This document shows, in pieces, positions 25,415-45,782 of a stretch of 64,000 bases of DNA; positions within the stretch are counted from its first letter, which is position 1, and each line of letters starts with the position of its first letter. Location: the NCBI GenBank assembly GCA_028023455.1, contig JAQFVV010000063.1:6655157-6719156 (forward strand), written 5' to 3'. The notes under the pieces were generated by a model that worked only from the letters and a program-made list of their open reading frames with translations, had not been told where the DNA came from and ran no database searches. This stretch comes from Epiperipatus broadwayi (Eukaryota; Onychophora; Udeonychophora; Euonychophora; Peripatidae). Position numbers and translations under genes: made by a program.

Positions 25415-25800
25415 TAACTTTTAAATATCTATAATAAGTGGAAGGTGTTTTTTTCCGCTTTGCAATTATAGATATTTAGAATTTATGATTACTTATTTAT
25501 AATTACAATTTTTAAAACTAATATTTCACTTAATGTTCGAAAGTTGTTAAAAATAAGACTCGTTCTTCATCCTTTGAATATATTAATGGCGATTGCAGAA
25601 TATTTAGTTTGTACATAAATTAAAACAATAGATAATTTCTCAGTATAATTTAAAAACCAAGTCATTGGTGGCATAGTGGTTAGCATATCTGCCTTCCAAG
25701 CAGTTGTCCCGGATTCGCTTCCCGGCCGATGCATTGACATATGAAAAAAAAAAATAACATTGTATAACAACAGAGCCCAAAGATAGAATAGAGAGAAATT
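25415..25800 (-). repeat. Repeat R2, inverted copies
   Basis: The reverse complement of the R2 unit (ACTTTTAAATATCTATAATA..., AAGACTCGTTCTTCATCC, AGTATAATTTAAAAACC, AACAGAGCCCAAAGATA) is carried here. It mirrors the forward copies on the other side of the fold-back element and is split by the SINE at 25,664. Confidence 0.65.
25664..25752 (+). mobile_element. tRNA-Gly-derived SINE
   Basis: TTGGTGGCATAGTGGTTAGC, CTGCCTTCCAAGCAG (anticodon loop reading TCC) and CCGGATTCGCTTCCCGG closely resemble tRNA-Gly(UCC), with an acceptor stem that pairs at six of seven positions. A mismatch in the T stem and an attached CCGATGCATTGACATATG plus 11-A tail, shared with the SINE at 24,511, argue for a SINE head rather than a working tRNA gene. 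Confidence 0.65.
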
Positions 25801-26048
25801 TTGAAAATACAGTATTATAATAATAATTGTATTGTGATAAGTTGAATAAATTATATGTTGTTTAATAATATTAAATAAACTAAGCACATATTGTTGAAGT
25901 GTCATTAAAATGTTTAAAAATCATTTTATATATTATATTAAATAATATTTTGTTTTTAATTTTTGTTATAGCTATGTTTTATACTTAATATATTTATTAT
26001 GTATTAAACCTCTTGCTCAAAATTTTATGTATGGAATTTATATAACTT
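25801..26048. other. AT-rich spacer
   Basis: AT-rich DNA between the R2 block and the RTE 3' tail. No gene seen. Confidence 0.6.
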
Positions 26049-28205
26049 TATTCATCATCATCATCAATCATTATCAATCCACTGCAGGATGAAGGTCTCT
26101 CCAAGTTCAATCCATCTTCTCCGATCTTTAGCTTCTCTTCTCCACATCACCCCTGCAAACTTTCTTATTTCATCCATCCATTTCACATGTGGTCTCTTTC
26201 TAGGTCTGTTACAATCTCTTGAAATCCAGTTTCAGATTTCAATTGTCTGTCTATTATCCTCTCTTCTAGCAATATGTCCAGACCAACTCCACTTCAGTCT
26301 TTTAATTTTTTCAATGAGGTCAGTAACACCTGTTTCTTCTCTTACCCATATATTGTGTTTTCAATCTCTTCTTGTTACTCCCAACATGCATCCTTCCATA
26401 CTACTTTGAGTGGTCTTAAGTCTCTGTATTTTTCTTCTATTAAGTGTGCAAGTCTCAGATCCATAAGTAAGAACAAGTAAAACAGATTTATTAAAAACCT
26501 TCCTTTTCAAACACATAGGCATATTTTCTTTAGTATCAAGTTATTTTTACCAAAAGCACTCCAACCAAGTTTAATTCTATGATTAATTTCATCCATTATG
26601 TTTCTATCTGTATTAATAATCTGACCAAGGTATTTGTAACTGTTAACTTCTTCTAACTCATCACAATCAATCTTTATTTTCATATTTTTAGAAAATCCAT
26701 TAAACATTACTTTAGTCTTTTTAACATTTATCTTTAGTCCTACTTTCCTACTTTCATCTGATAACTCCTGCAACATTTCCTGAAGCTCTAAAGCATTATT
26801 TGAAAAAACAGCTACATCATTTACAAAATCTAAATGACTTAAATAATCTCTATTTAATTTCACTCCTTTAGCTTCCCATTTTAATCCACAAAATATGTCT
26901 TGCTGTACTGCTGTAAAACGTTTTGGAGATATGGAGTCACCCTGTCTTACACCCTTTTCAATGTTGACTTTCCTAGTATCATTATGTAATTTAATTGTTG
27001 CTGTTGCATTTTTATAAATATTATTTAAAATATGACAATATCCTAGATTTATACCTTGATGATCCAATGCTTTAATCACTGAAGAAATGTTTATAGAATC
27101 AAATGCCTTTTCATAATCTTCAAATCTTAAGCATAATGGCAACTCATATTCATTTGTCTTTTCTATAACTTCTCACAATACCTGGATATAATCTACTGTA
27201 CTAAAACCACTTTTAAAGCCAGCTTGTTCTCTTGTTTGGTGGAAATCCAATGTTCTCTGTAGATGAGTTGTAATTAGCTTGGTAAAATTTTTTGTATAAA
27301 ACTGATAAAACGCTGATAGGTTTGTAATTTCCAATATCTTCTTTGTCACCCTTTTTAAATATTAATATTAATACTGCATTCTTCCAATCATCTGGTACAT
27401 CTTTATTATTTAGATATTTGGTATATAACTTTGCTAAAAAAAATTATATTTCTTCACCTACTTCTTTTAATATATCAAGTATAATTCCTGGAGCCTTTCC
27501 TTTCTTAATTCATTTAATTGCATATCTCACTTCTTCATCTAAAATTCTGGTCATTTCAGAAGTTGTAATAGATATAAGATGTACTTGTTCTTTATTACTA
27601 TATAATTCTTGATAAAAGTCTTCTTCTCATTTCATGATATCATCTTTTTTTTAGTAATAATTCCATCTTTTTTTCTTATTGCAGATATAAATCTCCTACC
27701 AATACCAAATTGTGTTTTACACTCTTGAGACTTTTATTCTCTTCTATGGCTTTCCTTGCTAGTTCACAGTTATACTTTCTTATATCATATTCAACTCTTT
27801 TCCACACCATTTTACAAAATTCGAGATATTCAATCCTTTTTAATGCATCATTTTTGTATATCTTCATATTCCTTCTTTTCTTCCATAAATTTTCTAATCT
27901 CAGTAGAAATTTTATTGGTCAATTGCTGCTTTTATCTACCAGCTATCGGTGTTGCAGTTTTTAAAAGTGTATCAGTTATTTTCATATTAATTTCATTCAA
28001 ATCTGAATCATGTTCAAAATCTACTAATACTTGAACCCGATTTGTAAGTTCTAATTTAAATTCATTAGAATGTTTCTGAAGATTAGGAATATCAACTGCA
28101 ATTATTGTTTTACTTGATACTTTTTGTCTGTCTAGTTTTGCATCAACACATATCTTACATCTTACTATTCGATGATCACTTCCTGTGTAGAATTTATTAA
28201 GAACA
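26049..28205 (-). pseudogene. RTE-type LINE, 5'-truncated, dead
   Basis: The copy starts near the end of the endonuclease (FYTGSDHRIV, the catalytic SDH, at about 28,190) and reads through a Lys/Glu-rich linker into the reverse transcriptase: EDYEKAFDSI, GVRQGDSISP, then LDFVNDVAVF where F-A-D-D is expected. After SYKYLGQII it ends with LTYGSETCTLNRRK (about 26,470-26,430), a hallmark of RTE reverse transcriptases, and a GATGATGATGA-type 3' tail at 26,049. Several stops and frame changes occur between 27,142 and 28,034. The catalytic FADD box is damaged, so the copy is inactive. It was a nuclear target-primed retrotransposon. The only uninterrupted stretch longer than 200 codons is 26,507-27,142. 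Confidence 0.85.
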
Positions 28206-29854
<1,649 letters not shown>

Positions 29855-31384
29855 TAACAAACCTTCATAAAATATTTTCATTATATTTTACAAATTTTAA
29901 TTTTTTTTTTAATGGAAAAGAAAAAAAATGTTTTCTTTAATTTTAAAAACATATGCTAAATATTTTATTATTTTAATTTTTAAAAAGTTTAGTTTGGTTC
30001 GAGTTATTATATTTAAAACTTTCTTTTAATGTCTCATAATGTACTTAAAACTTTTTTTAAATTATATTTTACTTTTTAAAAAATATATTTATTATGTAAA
30101 ATATAAGTATGTTATTTAACTGAATTTGTTTTTTGATAACAAATAATTTATATCTTTATTTGCTTTTAAAAGTTGTTTTCTAATAAGAATGTGAAGATAT
30201 AAAAGAATCGTGCATACTTAAAAATTAACTTACAAGTTCACTAGTAATATTTGTTAATAGCAGAAATATTTCCAGTTAAGAACATATCAGCAAAGAATAA
30301 AGATATGGGTTAAAATAAAATATCAAATTTTTGGATTACTTGCTGCACATACTTATAAAATAGTTAAAAAATATCTGAAAATTATTTTCTCAAACATAAT
30401 TCACAAGATGCATAAAGAAATTATCAAAAATTTATCTTAATCACAAGCTAATAGATGTAGAGGAATTCTTCTGGGAATTATATTTGAATCATAAATAAAT
30501 CAGGTTAAAACTCAATGAAAAATTAATAGATTTATAATTTTGATTGTGCCTAAATATCATTATATGAGTTTACACATGTAAAGATAAAATCAACAAAACA
30601 TTAAAATGTATTTTTAGTTCAGTTAAAAGATAAAATAATCTCCAAAATTAAAGCATCAAAAAAAATTATCATGAAAGTAAAAGCTTCATTATATTTTCAA
30701 TAATAGAAGGATGTACAAACTAAGTTTTTATTTATTAAAAAAAAAAAACAAGGTAAAAATTAAAAGCTCTACTGGTTAATTTGTCTATGCATTCAATTCA
30801 AATTTTAATCATTTTTATTTGTATATGAATTTGATATTTATTGTGCCGGTCAAAACATGTTTATCCACCTAACATGAGCTGGAACTCACAAAATGTACTG
30901 TAAACCCAGTCAAGCCCAAGATTTAGGTCAGGGACCAGCCTGGATTCAAACCCTCTCTCTAAGCCCCAGATCAAACACCTAAATAATAACATAATAGTGA
31001 TGGCACATGAGAATTAATCTTAATCTGGCCGACTAGCAAAGCTGAGCAAAACAATGAGACATCTATTAATTTGATTATATTAAAATATACATAAGCATGG
31101 CTGTAATATGTGGAACTGGAGGAAAAAGAATTCGAACTACTCAAATAAGTTAGACAAAAAAATATAGTTTAATATACTGACAAATTATTATACATTTATA
31201 AATTAATTATATATATTAGTGTGTGCGTGAATGAGCAAGCGGTAGATAATTACATAGTGTCCTTCACGATATTATTTCTCATATGCTTTTATTTAACTAA
31301 ATGATATATTATAAATAAACACACATCTTTGGTCGGTCCAATATTAAAATGCCTAACAGTTATTAGAAAGAAGTTACATAAAAT
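29855..31384. other. AT-rich, no gene seen
   Basis: No ORF or RNA supported. Around 30,840-31,040 base composition is more balanced, and GGTTTGAATCC (minus, near 30,945) looks like a B box, but no A box was found. Confidence 0.55.
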
Positions 31385-31500
31385 TTCTATTAATGCTTTG
31401 GATTACGGTTCTGAAACATGGTGACTAGCATTATTTCAGAGAGCATTCAGGGATTCATTGCAGATATGATATAAACTATTTTCACGCCATTAAGGTTGTG
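31385..31500 (+). mobile_element. LINE C-terminal scrap (YGSETW)
   Basis: Translation gives INALDYGSETW, stop, LALFQRAFRDSLQ. YGSETW followed by a helical segment is the usual C-terminal signature of RTE-like reverse transcriptases, compare LTYGSETCTL in the copy at 26.4 kb. Too short for firm classification. Confidence 0.45.
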
Positions 31501-31927
31501 AAAATGAATAAAACACATTTGAAAATTACATTTAATTCTATGACAAAATATTTAATGAAAAATTATTTTAACAATAGTAAGATGAACGCTTTATTTTCCC
31601 CAAGGCATCTGACGTGGGCCATAAGCCCGAAACCATGGTCTGGAGATAAGAGTGTTCTGGATAGAGATTTTAAATATTTCTCATAACCGCACTTGTTAAT
31701 TTACGAGCTTGTTAGAGCTATTGGTACGCTCTCTATGTGCATATATAAATTACTATGGTGGGACTGTATAAGACTGAAATAAATTTAATTAATAAAATAG
31801 AAGTAATTGGCATTTATATATATATATGTTCAACAGATGGCGTTTTACCAAAACCACCGAACAAGTGTAAAATTTGTTTACATAAACGAAAAAAGAGTCA
31901 GAATTAACTACCTCTTTCATTTGCTCA

Positions 31928-31974
31928 CCCCCAGATCAGCTGATTTCAAGCTGGTTTGCTCTCATCAGTGAGGG
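31928..31974 (-). ncRNA. Hammerhead ribozyme-like motif, family 2
   Basis: Minus strand: CTGATGA (31,968-31,962), stem II GAGC-AAACCA-GCTT (31,961-31,948, four pairs), GAAA (31,947-31,944) and stem III A-U, U-A, C-G over AGCU. The cleavage site AUC ends at 31,934. Stem I pairs CCCTCA (31,974-31,969) with TGGGGG (31,933-31,928), six pairs with one G-U. Every conserved core position is met, and the layout is type I with a minimal stem III. Confidence 0.75.
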
Positions 31975-32242
31975 ATAGAGTATAGAAACTAGATCTAAAC
32001 ACTGACTCTCAAGTGTTTATGCAAAACGTTTCTATCAGTTTGCAAGCGTGAATTTTTCAGACCGGTAAAGTCTTCAAACTCAGCCTAGCAAGGTAGTTAA
32101 TTCTGACTCCATATAAATATCTGGCTTGCTAGGCTGAGTTTGAAGACTTTACCGGTCTGAAAAATTCACGCTTGCAAACTGATAGAAACATTTTGCATAA
32201 ACACTTGAGAGTCAGTGTTTAGATCTAGTTTCTATACTCTAT

Positions 32243-32289
32243 CCCTCACTGGTGAGAGCAAACCAGCTTGAAATCAGCTGATCTGGGGG
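32243..32289 (+). ncRNA. Decayed hammerhead motif, family 2 right arm
   Basis: Same stems as the left-arm motif, but the core reads CTGGTGA at 32,249-32,255. The invariant A6 is changed to G, which is expected to abolish or strongly reduce cleavage. Confidence 0.65.
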
Positions 32290-32589
32290 TGAGCAAATGA
32301 AAGAGGTAGTTAATTCTGACTCTTTTTTCATTTATGTAAACAAATTTTACACTTGTTCAGTGGTTTTGGTAAAACGCCATCTGTTGAACATAAATAACAA
32401 GTGATAGCAAGTTACGTGAATAACTTGTTTTTGTTTTTCATATATATATATATATTTTAAGCAGGGCACAATTTTAATATTAGAGCATTAAAACTGGGTC
32501 ATGAAGCAAAAAAAATAAATACGAAGTTTGCGGTGCTGACATAATAGCCTAAAAATAACTAAGAGGAAAAGGTCGTGCTTCTGGACGAA

Positions 32590-32790
32590 AAACGAAGTGT
32601 ATGGGCATAGCATGTGCCAGACTTAGGGAATCACTACCAGAGGCCTTTTTATATGAAGAAAGTGGATGGGCATAGCGTGTGCCAAACTTAGGGATCACTG
32701 TCATCAGCCCTTTTATACGAAGAAAGTAGATATGCATAGTGTGTGCCAAACTTATGGGATCACTGCCAGTAGCATTTTATATGGAATAAA
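32590..32790. repeat. Minisatellite, 64-65-bp units
   Basis: Three tandem units each hold GGGCATAGCGTGTGCCA, AACTTAGGGATCACTG and TTTTATACGAAGAAAG. Landmarks fall at 32,603, 32,668 and about 32,733. Confidence 0.85.
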
Positions 32791-33940
32791 TGTGGTTCCA
32801 GGTAGCTCAACTATCTATGGAACGAGGTACAAAAAGAAATCTATGGGTTCAAACTTGTCGCAACCCCCAGATTAGAAGACTAGAAGCACGTAATATATAT
32901 ATAATATGAAGATAGGCTAAATGTCAGTAACGCAGAACGAATGATAAATGTCACTAACAACAATGAATAAATTTTACTGCTTTAAAATAAATGACCCTTG
33001 TTTGAGTACTATAATTTAGACAAATAATATGCTATGCAGTTATATATATATAGAGAGAGAGAAATTTCATTTATTAATATATACTTGAAGATTTGATTTA
33101 GTTAAAGAAACATTAAGATTCACCCCCATCCCTTTTCTGATATTTAAAATAATTCAATGCCACCTTCATGATTTTTATAATAACTGGAATATTTAAATAT
33201 TATATTTGATATTTTAAGAGTATGAAAAATGAAGATTAGCAGTTATATAGGAAACAAATTATAAGTCACCCTTTCAGAATTTAAATAATAATTATAAAAT
33301 AAATGTTTCAGAGCATTAAGAGCATTAATTAGCTTGAGTTCTGGATTTTCCCCTGGTAGAAAATCCAGAGTTAAACAAATATATATTTTATATTAAAACA
33401 TAAATAAAATGTTGGCTCATAAAAACAAACTGGCGAACATATTAATTTATAATTCATTACATATATATTTTAAGGGGACGTTAGTAACCTTTGTATGAAG
33501 GTTTAGAAGAAAAAATAATAACAGAAAAGATTTTTAAAAATTAAGCTTGCCAGTTTGTGAGATTGACATAATAATAAGCAAGCAAATATATAAATCAAAT
33601 AATAAATACATGTAAATAAATGACCACACCAAAGTTAAGGAATGTTAAGAGCATATGAGAGAGAATTAAATAAAATAAATTACTTAAGAGCAAATTTACA
33701 TTCACAGATTTATATAAAAAGCAAAGTTAAATAATACATGAGAAATCTTGATTAGTAGAATTCAAGATTAATTAATCAAGCTAGATTTAGTTTCAATGGT
33801 GGCGGTTTAGAAGTTACCTTGCAATTTTAAGAGTCCAATTTAGTACACCATGTGCACGGCAATTGAAATGCAAGTTCTTCGGTGGCAGCAACTTCTATTA
33901 GCATTCTAAAGTTCTTTTTTAGATTTTTTCTTCATTTCAG
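32791..33940. other. AT-rich, possible intron
   Basis: No gene recognised. A (TA)n(GA)n tract lies near 33,040. The last ~40 bases form a pyrimidine-rich run that ends TTCATTTCAG, a good 3' splice site for the candidate exon that follows. Confidence 0.5.
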
Positions 33941-34125
33941 GACAGCAGGATATTACAGCAGTGGAAGATGATGACCCAAGGGCCGATGAAGAGTGGTGGA
34001 TTTACTGCTACATCATTTTTAGTTTCACAGCGATGTTTTTCACTAGAGTAGCTAATCTTTTTTGTTATTCAAAATTCAGTCATTTTATACTTCTTCTTTT
34101 ATCAGTTGTTTTTGAAGATGCAACA
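33941..34125 (+). CDS. Candidate host exon, membrane-protein-like
   Basis: The stretch is bounded by TTTCAG before and GTAAGA after (CAACA|GTAAGA at 34,125/34,126), matching splice-site consensus on both sides. It is 185 nt: two bases that complete a codon, then 61 open codons. The peptide starts QQDITAVEDDDPRADEEWW, acidic, and then has two hydrophobic segments (IYCYIIFSFTAMFF and FILLLLSVVF) separated by a short polar stretch with RVANLFCYSK. This would suit an internal exon of a multi-pass membrane protein, with the acidic part outside the bilayer. Base composition is less AT-biased than the flanks. I do not recognise the family, and no neighbouring exon was found in the window. It could be chance or a decayed exon. 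Confidence 0.45.
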
Positions 34126-34971
34126 GTAAGATAACATCCAAAAATAAATTCAAATCTATTTCCAGATTAGAAATGGATTTGACAACATGTTTTTAACAAA
34201 AGTATCTCTAATCTTAATCCCATTTTAAGTAAAACTTTAATTAAAAATACCTACCCCAGATTAAAACAATAGTGCTTCCAACCCCTTTAATTATTTTTAG
34301 ACAATTACTGTAGCATCTTCCATATTGGATTTTATAAAAATATACAGTTTAATAGAAAAAGTACTTTAAAAAGAAAAAGTTTAAAAAAATGATGTATAAT
34401 AAAATATTTAAAATCAATATTGTTAGTAAGTTTTTGCTCCTATATATATTTGAATCGCACCTATAATACTTTAATAAAAAAGAACTAATAATTAATAATA
34501 GAATTAATAATCGTAAAATTAATAATAAAATGTTATTGAAAGTTTAAATTGATCAATTTGGGCATGCATTTCAAATATATACATAACATATATATACACA
34601 ACCAAAGGAGCAGGATGGGAAATAGGGATTTAAACATAGGTTAGTAGGTAGAAACATGAAGCACAATCTTAAGCTAAGATTGACTGCTTCATTATGAAGT
34701 GTTACATTGTATTTAAACAATATTTTTAAATGCATATTAAATTACGACATCTGCATTGCATACATAAATAAAATTAATTTAGTAATTTAGACATTTTTAA
34801 TAAGAAAAAAATTATTTGAACTAGCAGTTTGAAATAGTATGCACTGAAAATGTGTTGATCTAGTCCTTATCATACATAATTAATCATTGCCAAACAAATA
34901 TATCTGTAAAGTTTAATATAAATTATTATGATTTATATAGTAATATTATTAATACAATATATCCAGTCTTC
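34126..34971. other. AT-rich, no gene seen
   Basis: Begins with a consensus-like 5' splice site; otherwise AT-rich with no supported feature. Confidence 0.5.
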
Positions 34972-35155
34972 TTTGAACACTTTTTTAAAAAAACCTTTTA
35001 TTGTACATATATGCATATACAATCTTATGTTTTGATTGTCCTGCAGTCTTCTTTGGAGCGAGTTTGGCTCTGAAGAAGACTGCAGGACAGTCAAAACATA
35101 AGATTTTGTACGCATATATGTACAATAAAAGATTTTTTTAAAAAAAGTGTTCAAA
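34972..35155. repeat. Fold-back repeat, 82-bp arms
   Basis: The arm at 34,972-35,053 is inverted at 35,073-35,155 around a ~19-base loop (GGAGCGAGTTTGGCTCTG). The right arm reads CTGAAGAAGACTGCAGGACA then GTCAAAACATAAG, which recalls the CTGA-N-GA ... GAAAC layout of ribozyme-bearing repeats. The required G of GAAA is A and no stem I partner was found. Confidence 0.75.
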
Positions 35156-35397
35156 TTAGAGTGAATAAATTGCATTATATAAAATATTACAGCAAAATAA
35201 AAAAAGTGGTGAACTTGGTAGTGCTAAATATTTAAAATAATGTTTTTGAGATTACCTCATTACAACTGTGTATTTTAAATATAATTGTATAGCTCTCCAT
35301 AATACTCATTGAAACTTGCTGAAACTGGAGAACTATATTTAAAATAAATGGTTGCAATGAGTTAATCTCAAAAACAATTACATCTAAATATTTAGCA

Positions 35398-35526
<129 letters not shown>

Positions 35527-35624
35527 GACAGGGTATGAGCACAGACTTTCACATGACCCACCACTCTCCACCCTATCTCATAACACTGATACACCTGAAC
35601 CGAATGTCAAAAAGATAAATAATC

Positions 35625-35668
35625 ACCAATATATGTATTTCATGCTAAACCAGCAATCATCAGTTGGT
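35625..35668 (-). ncRNA. Hammerhead ribozyme-like motif, family 4a
   Basis: Minus strand: core CTGATGA (35,663-35,657), stem II TGCT-GGTTT-AGCA inside a U-U mismatch (35,656-35,642), GAAA (35,641-35,638) and stem III A-U, U-A over ACAU. The cleavage site AUA ends at 35,630. Stem I pairs ACCAA (35,668-35,664) with TTGGT (35,629-35,625), five Watson-Crick pairs. Confidence 0.65.
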
Positions 35669-35932
35669 CCAGATTACCATTTCTAAACATATATGCTACA
35701 AGTGCTCAGATATATATTAAGATAGCAAATCCTCCTACTCTAATGGACAGGCTTCAATATACTTCACACTCCAATTCTTCAACTGTCCATCCAATTGAAA
35801 ATCTGGTGATGGAATGCTCAAAGCCCACCCTTAGGCCGAGATTGTTGTCACACCCATGTTGACCTAAAGGTCAATCTGACCCCTCATATAACTGAGCACT
35901 TGTAGCATATATGTGTAGAGATGGTAATCTGG

Positions 35933-35976
35933 ACCAACTGATAATTGCTGGTTTAGTATGAAATATGTATATTGGT
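35933..35976 (+). ncRNA. Decayed hammerhead motif, family 4a right arm
   Basis: Same stem I (ACCAA with TTGGT) and GAAA, but the core is CTGATAA at 35,938-35,944. The invariant G8 is A, so it is probably inactive. Confidence 0.6.
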
Positions 35977-36123
35977 GATTATTTATCTTTTTGACATATG
36001 TGTGTTCAGGTGTATCAGTGTTATGAGATAGTGTGGAGAGTGGTGGGTCATGTGAAAGTCTGTGCGCTTACCCTATCTATTACATATATAGACACAGGTA
36101 TATATAAGCCTATGTATTTCATC

Positions 36124-36124
<1 letters not shown>

Positions 36125-36183
<59 letters not shown>

Positions 36184-36255
36184 CATTATTATTATTATTG
36201 TCATTGTTGTTGTTGTTATTGTTGTTATTAATAATAATAATAATAATAATAATAA
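36125..36255. repeat. ATT-rich microsatellite, compound
   Basis: ATT units to about 36,180, then GTT-like variants and ATA/TAA units. Confidence 0.93.
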
Positions 36256-43692
<7,437 letters not shown>

Positions 43693-43739
43693 ATATATTA
43701 AATATATTGATACAGATATATAATAAGCCTGTATTTCAG

Positions 43740-43742
<3 letters not shown>

Positions 43743-43820
<78 letters not shown>

Positions 43821-43848
43821 GTTATTATTATTATTATTATTATTATTT
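43743..43848. repeat. ATT microsatellite
   Basis: About 35 ATT units with one GTT interruption near 43,820. Confidence 0.95.
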
Positions 43849-45782
43849 GACATTTGTAATAGAATTTTTTTTTAAAAAAAAATACATATAAACATTGTAT
43901 TATTTTTTATTTAATGTCAAATGTTTTCACCTGATTAAAATTAATTTGTTTATTGTTTTGTGTTTGTTTAAATACAAAAAAGGCTATGAGCTAGAAAAAC
44001 TGCATTAAATTTGGAGACACTTATCTTGCAGTTGAATAATAACGATTGAAAATGACGATGTTGATAAAAGATTAGATAAAAAGGAGGTTATACCATCTGA
44101 TTTCTTGTTAATGAAAGAGTTGAGTAAAAGCTTTAAATAAAAATATTACAGGTACTTCCCATTTTTATTCTACAATAAGTTTTAAATAGTGTTTTACAAA
44201 TGCAAAAAGTGTAAAATAATTATATAAAAAAGTTGTACATGCAATAGAAACTTTTCTTAAACAAATGTCATTTCACTTTCAAGCGCTTGGTTGCTGTAAT
44301 AAGAAAAGCTTAGAATTTACATGTTTTAGATTCAGTTTAGTTCTTACAAAATCTACTTATGGTCTCATCTTCATAGCACTTGTTTTTTAGTAGGAGAATG
44401 GATATAAATATAATATATGGTGCTTTCGATTTATTCAAATGTATGCAGCAGATTAGATTGCCAACTTTTTTGAGAAAGAAAAACATAATTCTTTTTTGTT
44501 TATGGAATTGGAATTTTTGGCTATATGCCATGCCTTTTAATCTTTTACTTGACATCATTTCTCTTGATTAACATGATGTTGGATACTGTGGATTTAAATG
44601 TATGGCCCATTGCATGTTGGTGCTTGAGGAATAGGGATTTATATTCTGAGTTATCTCTGGCTTTTTTGTAAAGATATTTGTGCTATGATAGCCTGCAATG
44701 AGACTGGCATGTTATTCACCTTAGTAGACCATGTTGTATCCAGCTTTGGTGTATGTAATCTTGTATATTGTGTGAAGAATTTTCTGTATGGAATTTTTAT
44801 TTAGTCTGTTTATTGAGGGTGGGGTGTAGATTCTTACTTGATGTGATTCAAAATCAATTTTGATTAAGTTTTTGCTATAATACAAGAATATTGCTTAATT
44901 AATGAATTATACATATTCAATTTATCTCAAATTTCTTTTGCATACTTGTAGTATTCATTACTGTATTTGTTTTCATTTTCAAGATAAAACTATATACTAA
45001 TATAAAAATAAAAATACATGTAATGTGTTATTACTGCAAGATATGAATATATAAAACAAAAATGCTCTTTCAGAAAATTTCATAGTTTACCATCTCAACA
45101 TAAAATATAAAAGAATAAAAAGAATTATTTGTGGTACAAAAGAGGGAAAGCATTATATAAAGAAAGATTTGACATATTTTTTTTTGTAAAAACAATAATT
45201 TAAATCAAACTGAGGGCTAATGGTTATGTAAATACATTACCCCCAAAATATTGTTTATTCATAAAAATATTTTGAGTGTGTTTTCAGTTTGCTAGGTTAC
45301 CATTGAAAAATCTCTTTGAAAATAAAAATTATATTTATAGACTCTTTATGCTTTAATATTGACTCTTACAATTGAAAGACTTTTGCAGTCTATAATAATA
45401 ATAATATGGCTAAATTAAAATTTTTGTTTTAATATTTATTTTATATATCATTGTATAGTTTTTGTAAATAATATTTACCTCTGATTATATGTAACTGAAC
45501 AGGAAATAACCAAAGCTCCCAATGAGTTATATAATATAAACTGTCAAAAGATAGATAATCAAACTTTTATTTAAATTTATGTAAATAAACTTTGCATAAA
45601 TAAAAACAAAAGCTAAAGGTCAAGTGATATAAACTGTCTTTTGAGGATTTATTTACATTATGCAATTTATTGGAAGCTTCAGTTACTTTTTATTCAGTTA
45701 CATTATATAATATTGTGTATTTAGTTAATATTATTAAAAAAATTATGTTATCTCATGCATTCCATAATAAAAACTTAATATA
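43849..45782. other. AT-rich, no gene seen
   Basis: Overlapping short ORFs on both strands near 44,340-44,570 have no recognisable domain. A fragment related to repeat R2 (CCAATGAGTTATATAATATA) lies near 45,520. Confidence 0.55.

Larger units (their letters stand above)
31829..32389. repeat. Fold-back element, ribozyme family 2
   Basis: Two ~265-bp arms (31,829-32,092 and 32,125-32,389) are inverted copies with only a few differences, separated by a 32-base spacer. Both outer edges lie next to TA tracts (31,812-31,828 and near 32,441). Sequence such as CAACAGATGGCGTTTTACCA and AGAAACTAGATCTAAACAC is shared with family 3 at 46.2-47.4 kb. Each arm carries a hammerhead motif, of which the left one is intact. 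Confidence 0.9.
35530..36074. repeat. Fold-back element, ribozyme family 4, copy a
   Basis: Arms at 35,530-35,709 and 35,892-36,074 are inverted copies (AGGGTATGAGCACAGACTTT and its complement at the outer ends). The ~180-base centre includes TTCAACTGTCCATCC. ATT tracts lie on both sides. Related copies occur at 42,984-43,692 and 45,783-46,180. Each arm carries one hammerhead-like motif. Confidence 0.88.

Noticed and set aside
25664-25740. Functional tRNA-Gly(UCC) gene
   Set aside because: T-stem and acceptor mismatches plus a SINE-type tail shared with another locus; more likely a SINE head.
32590-32790. CRISPR-like array
   Set aside because: Units are adjacent and degenerate with no unique spacers, in a eukaryotic genome; it is a minisatellite.
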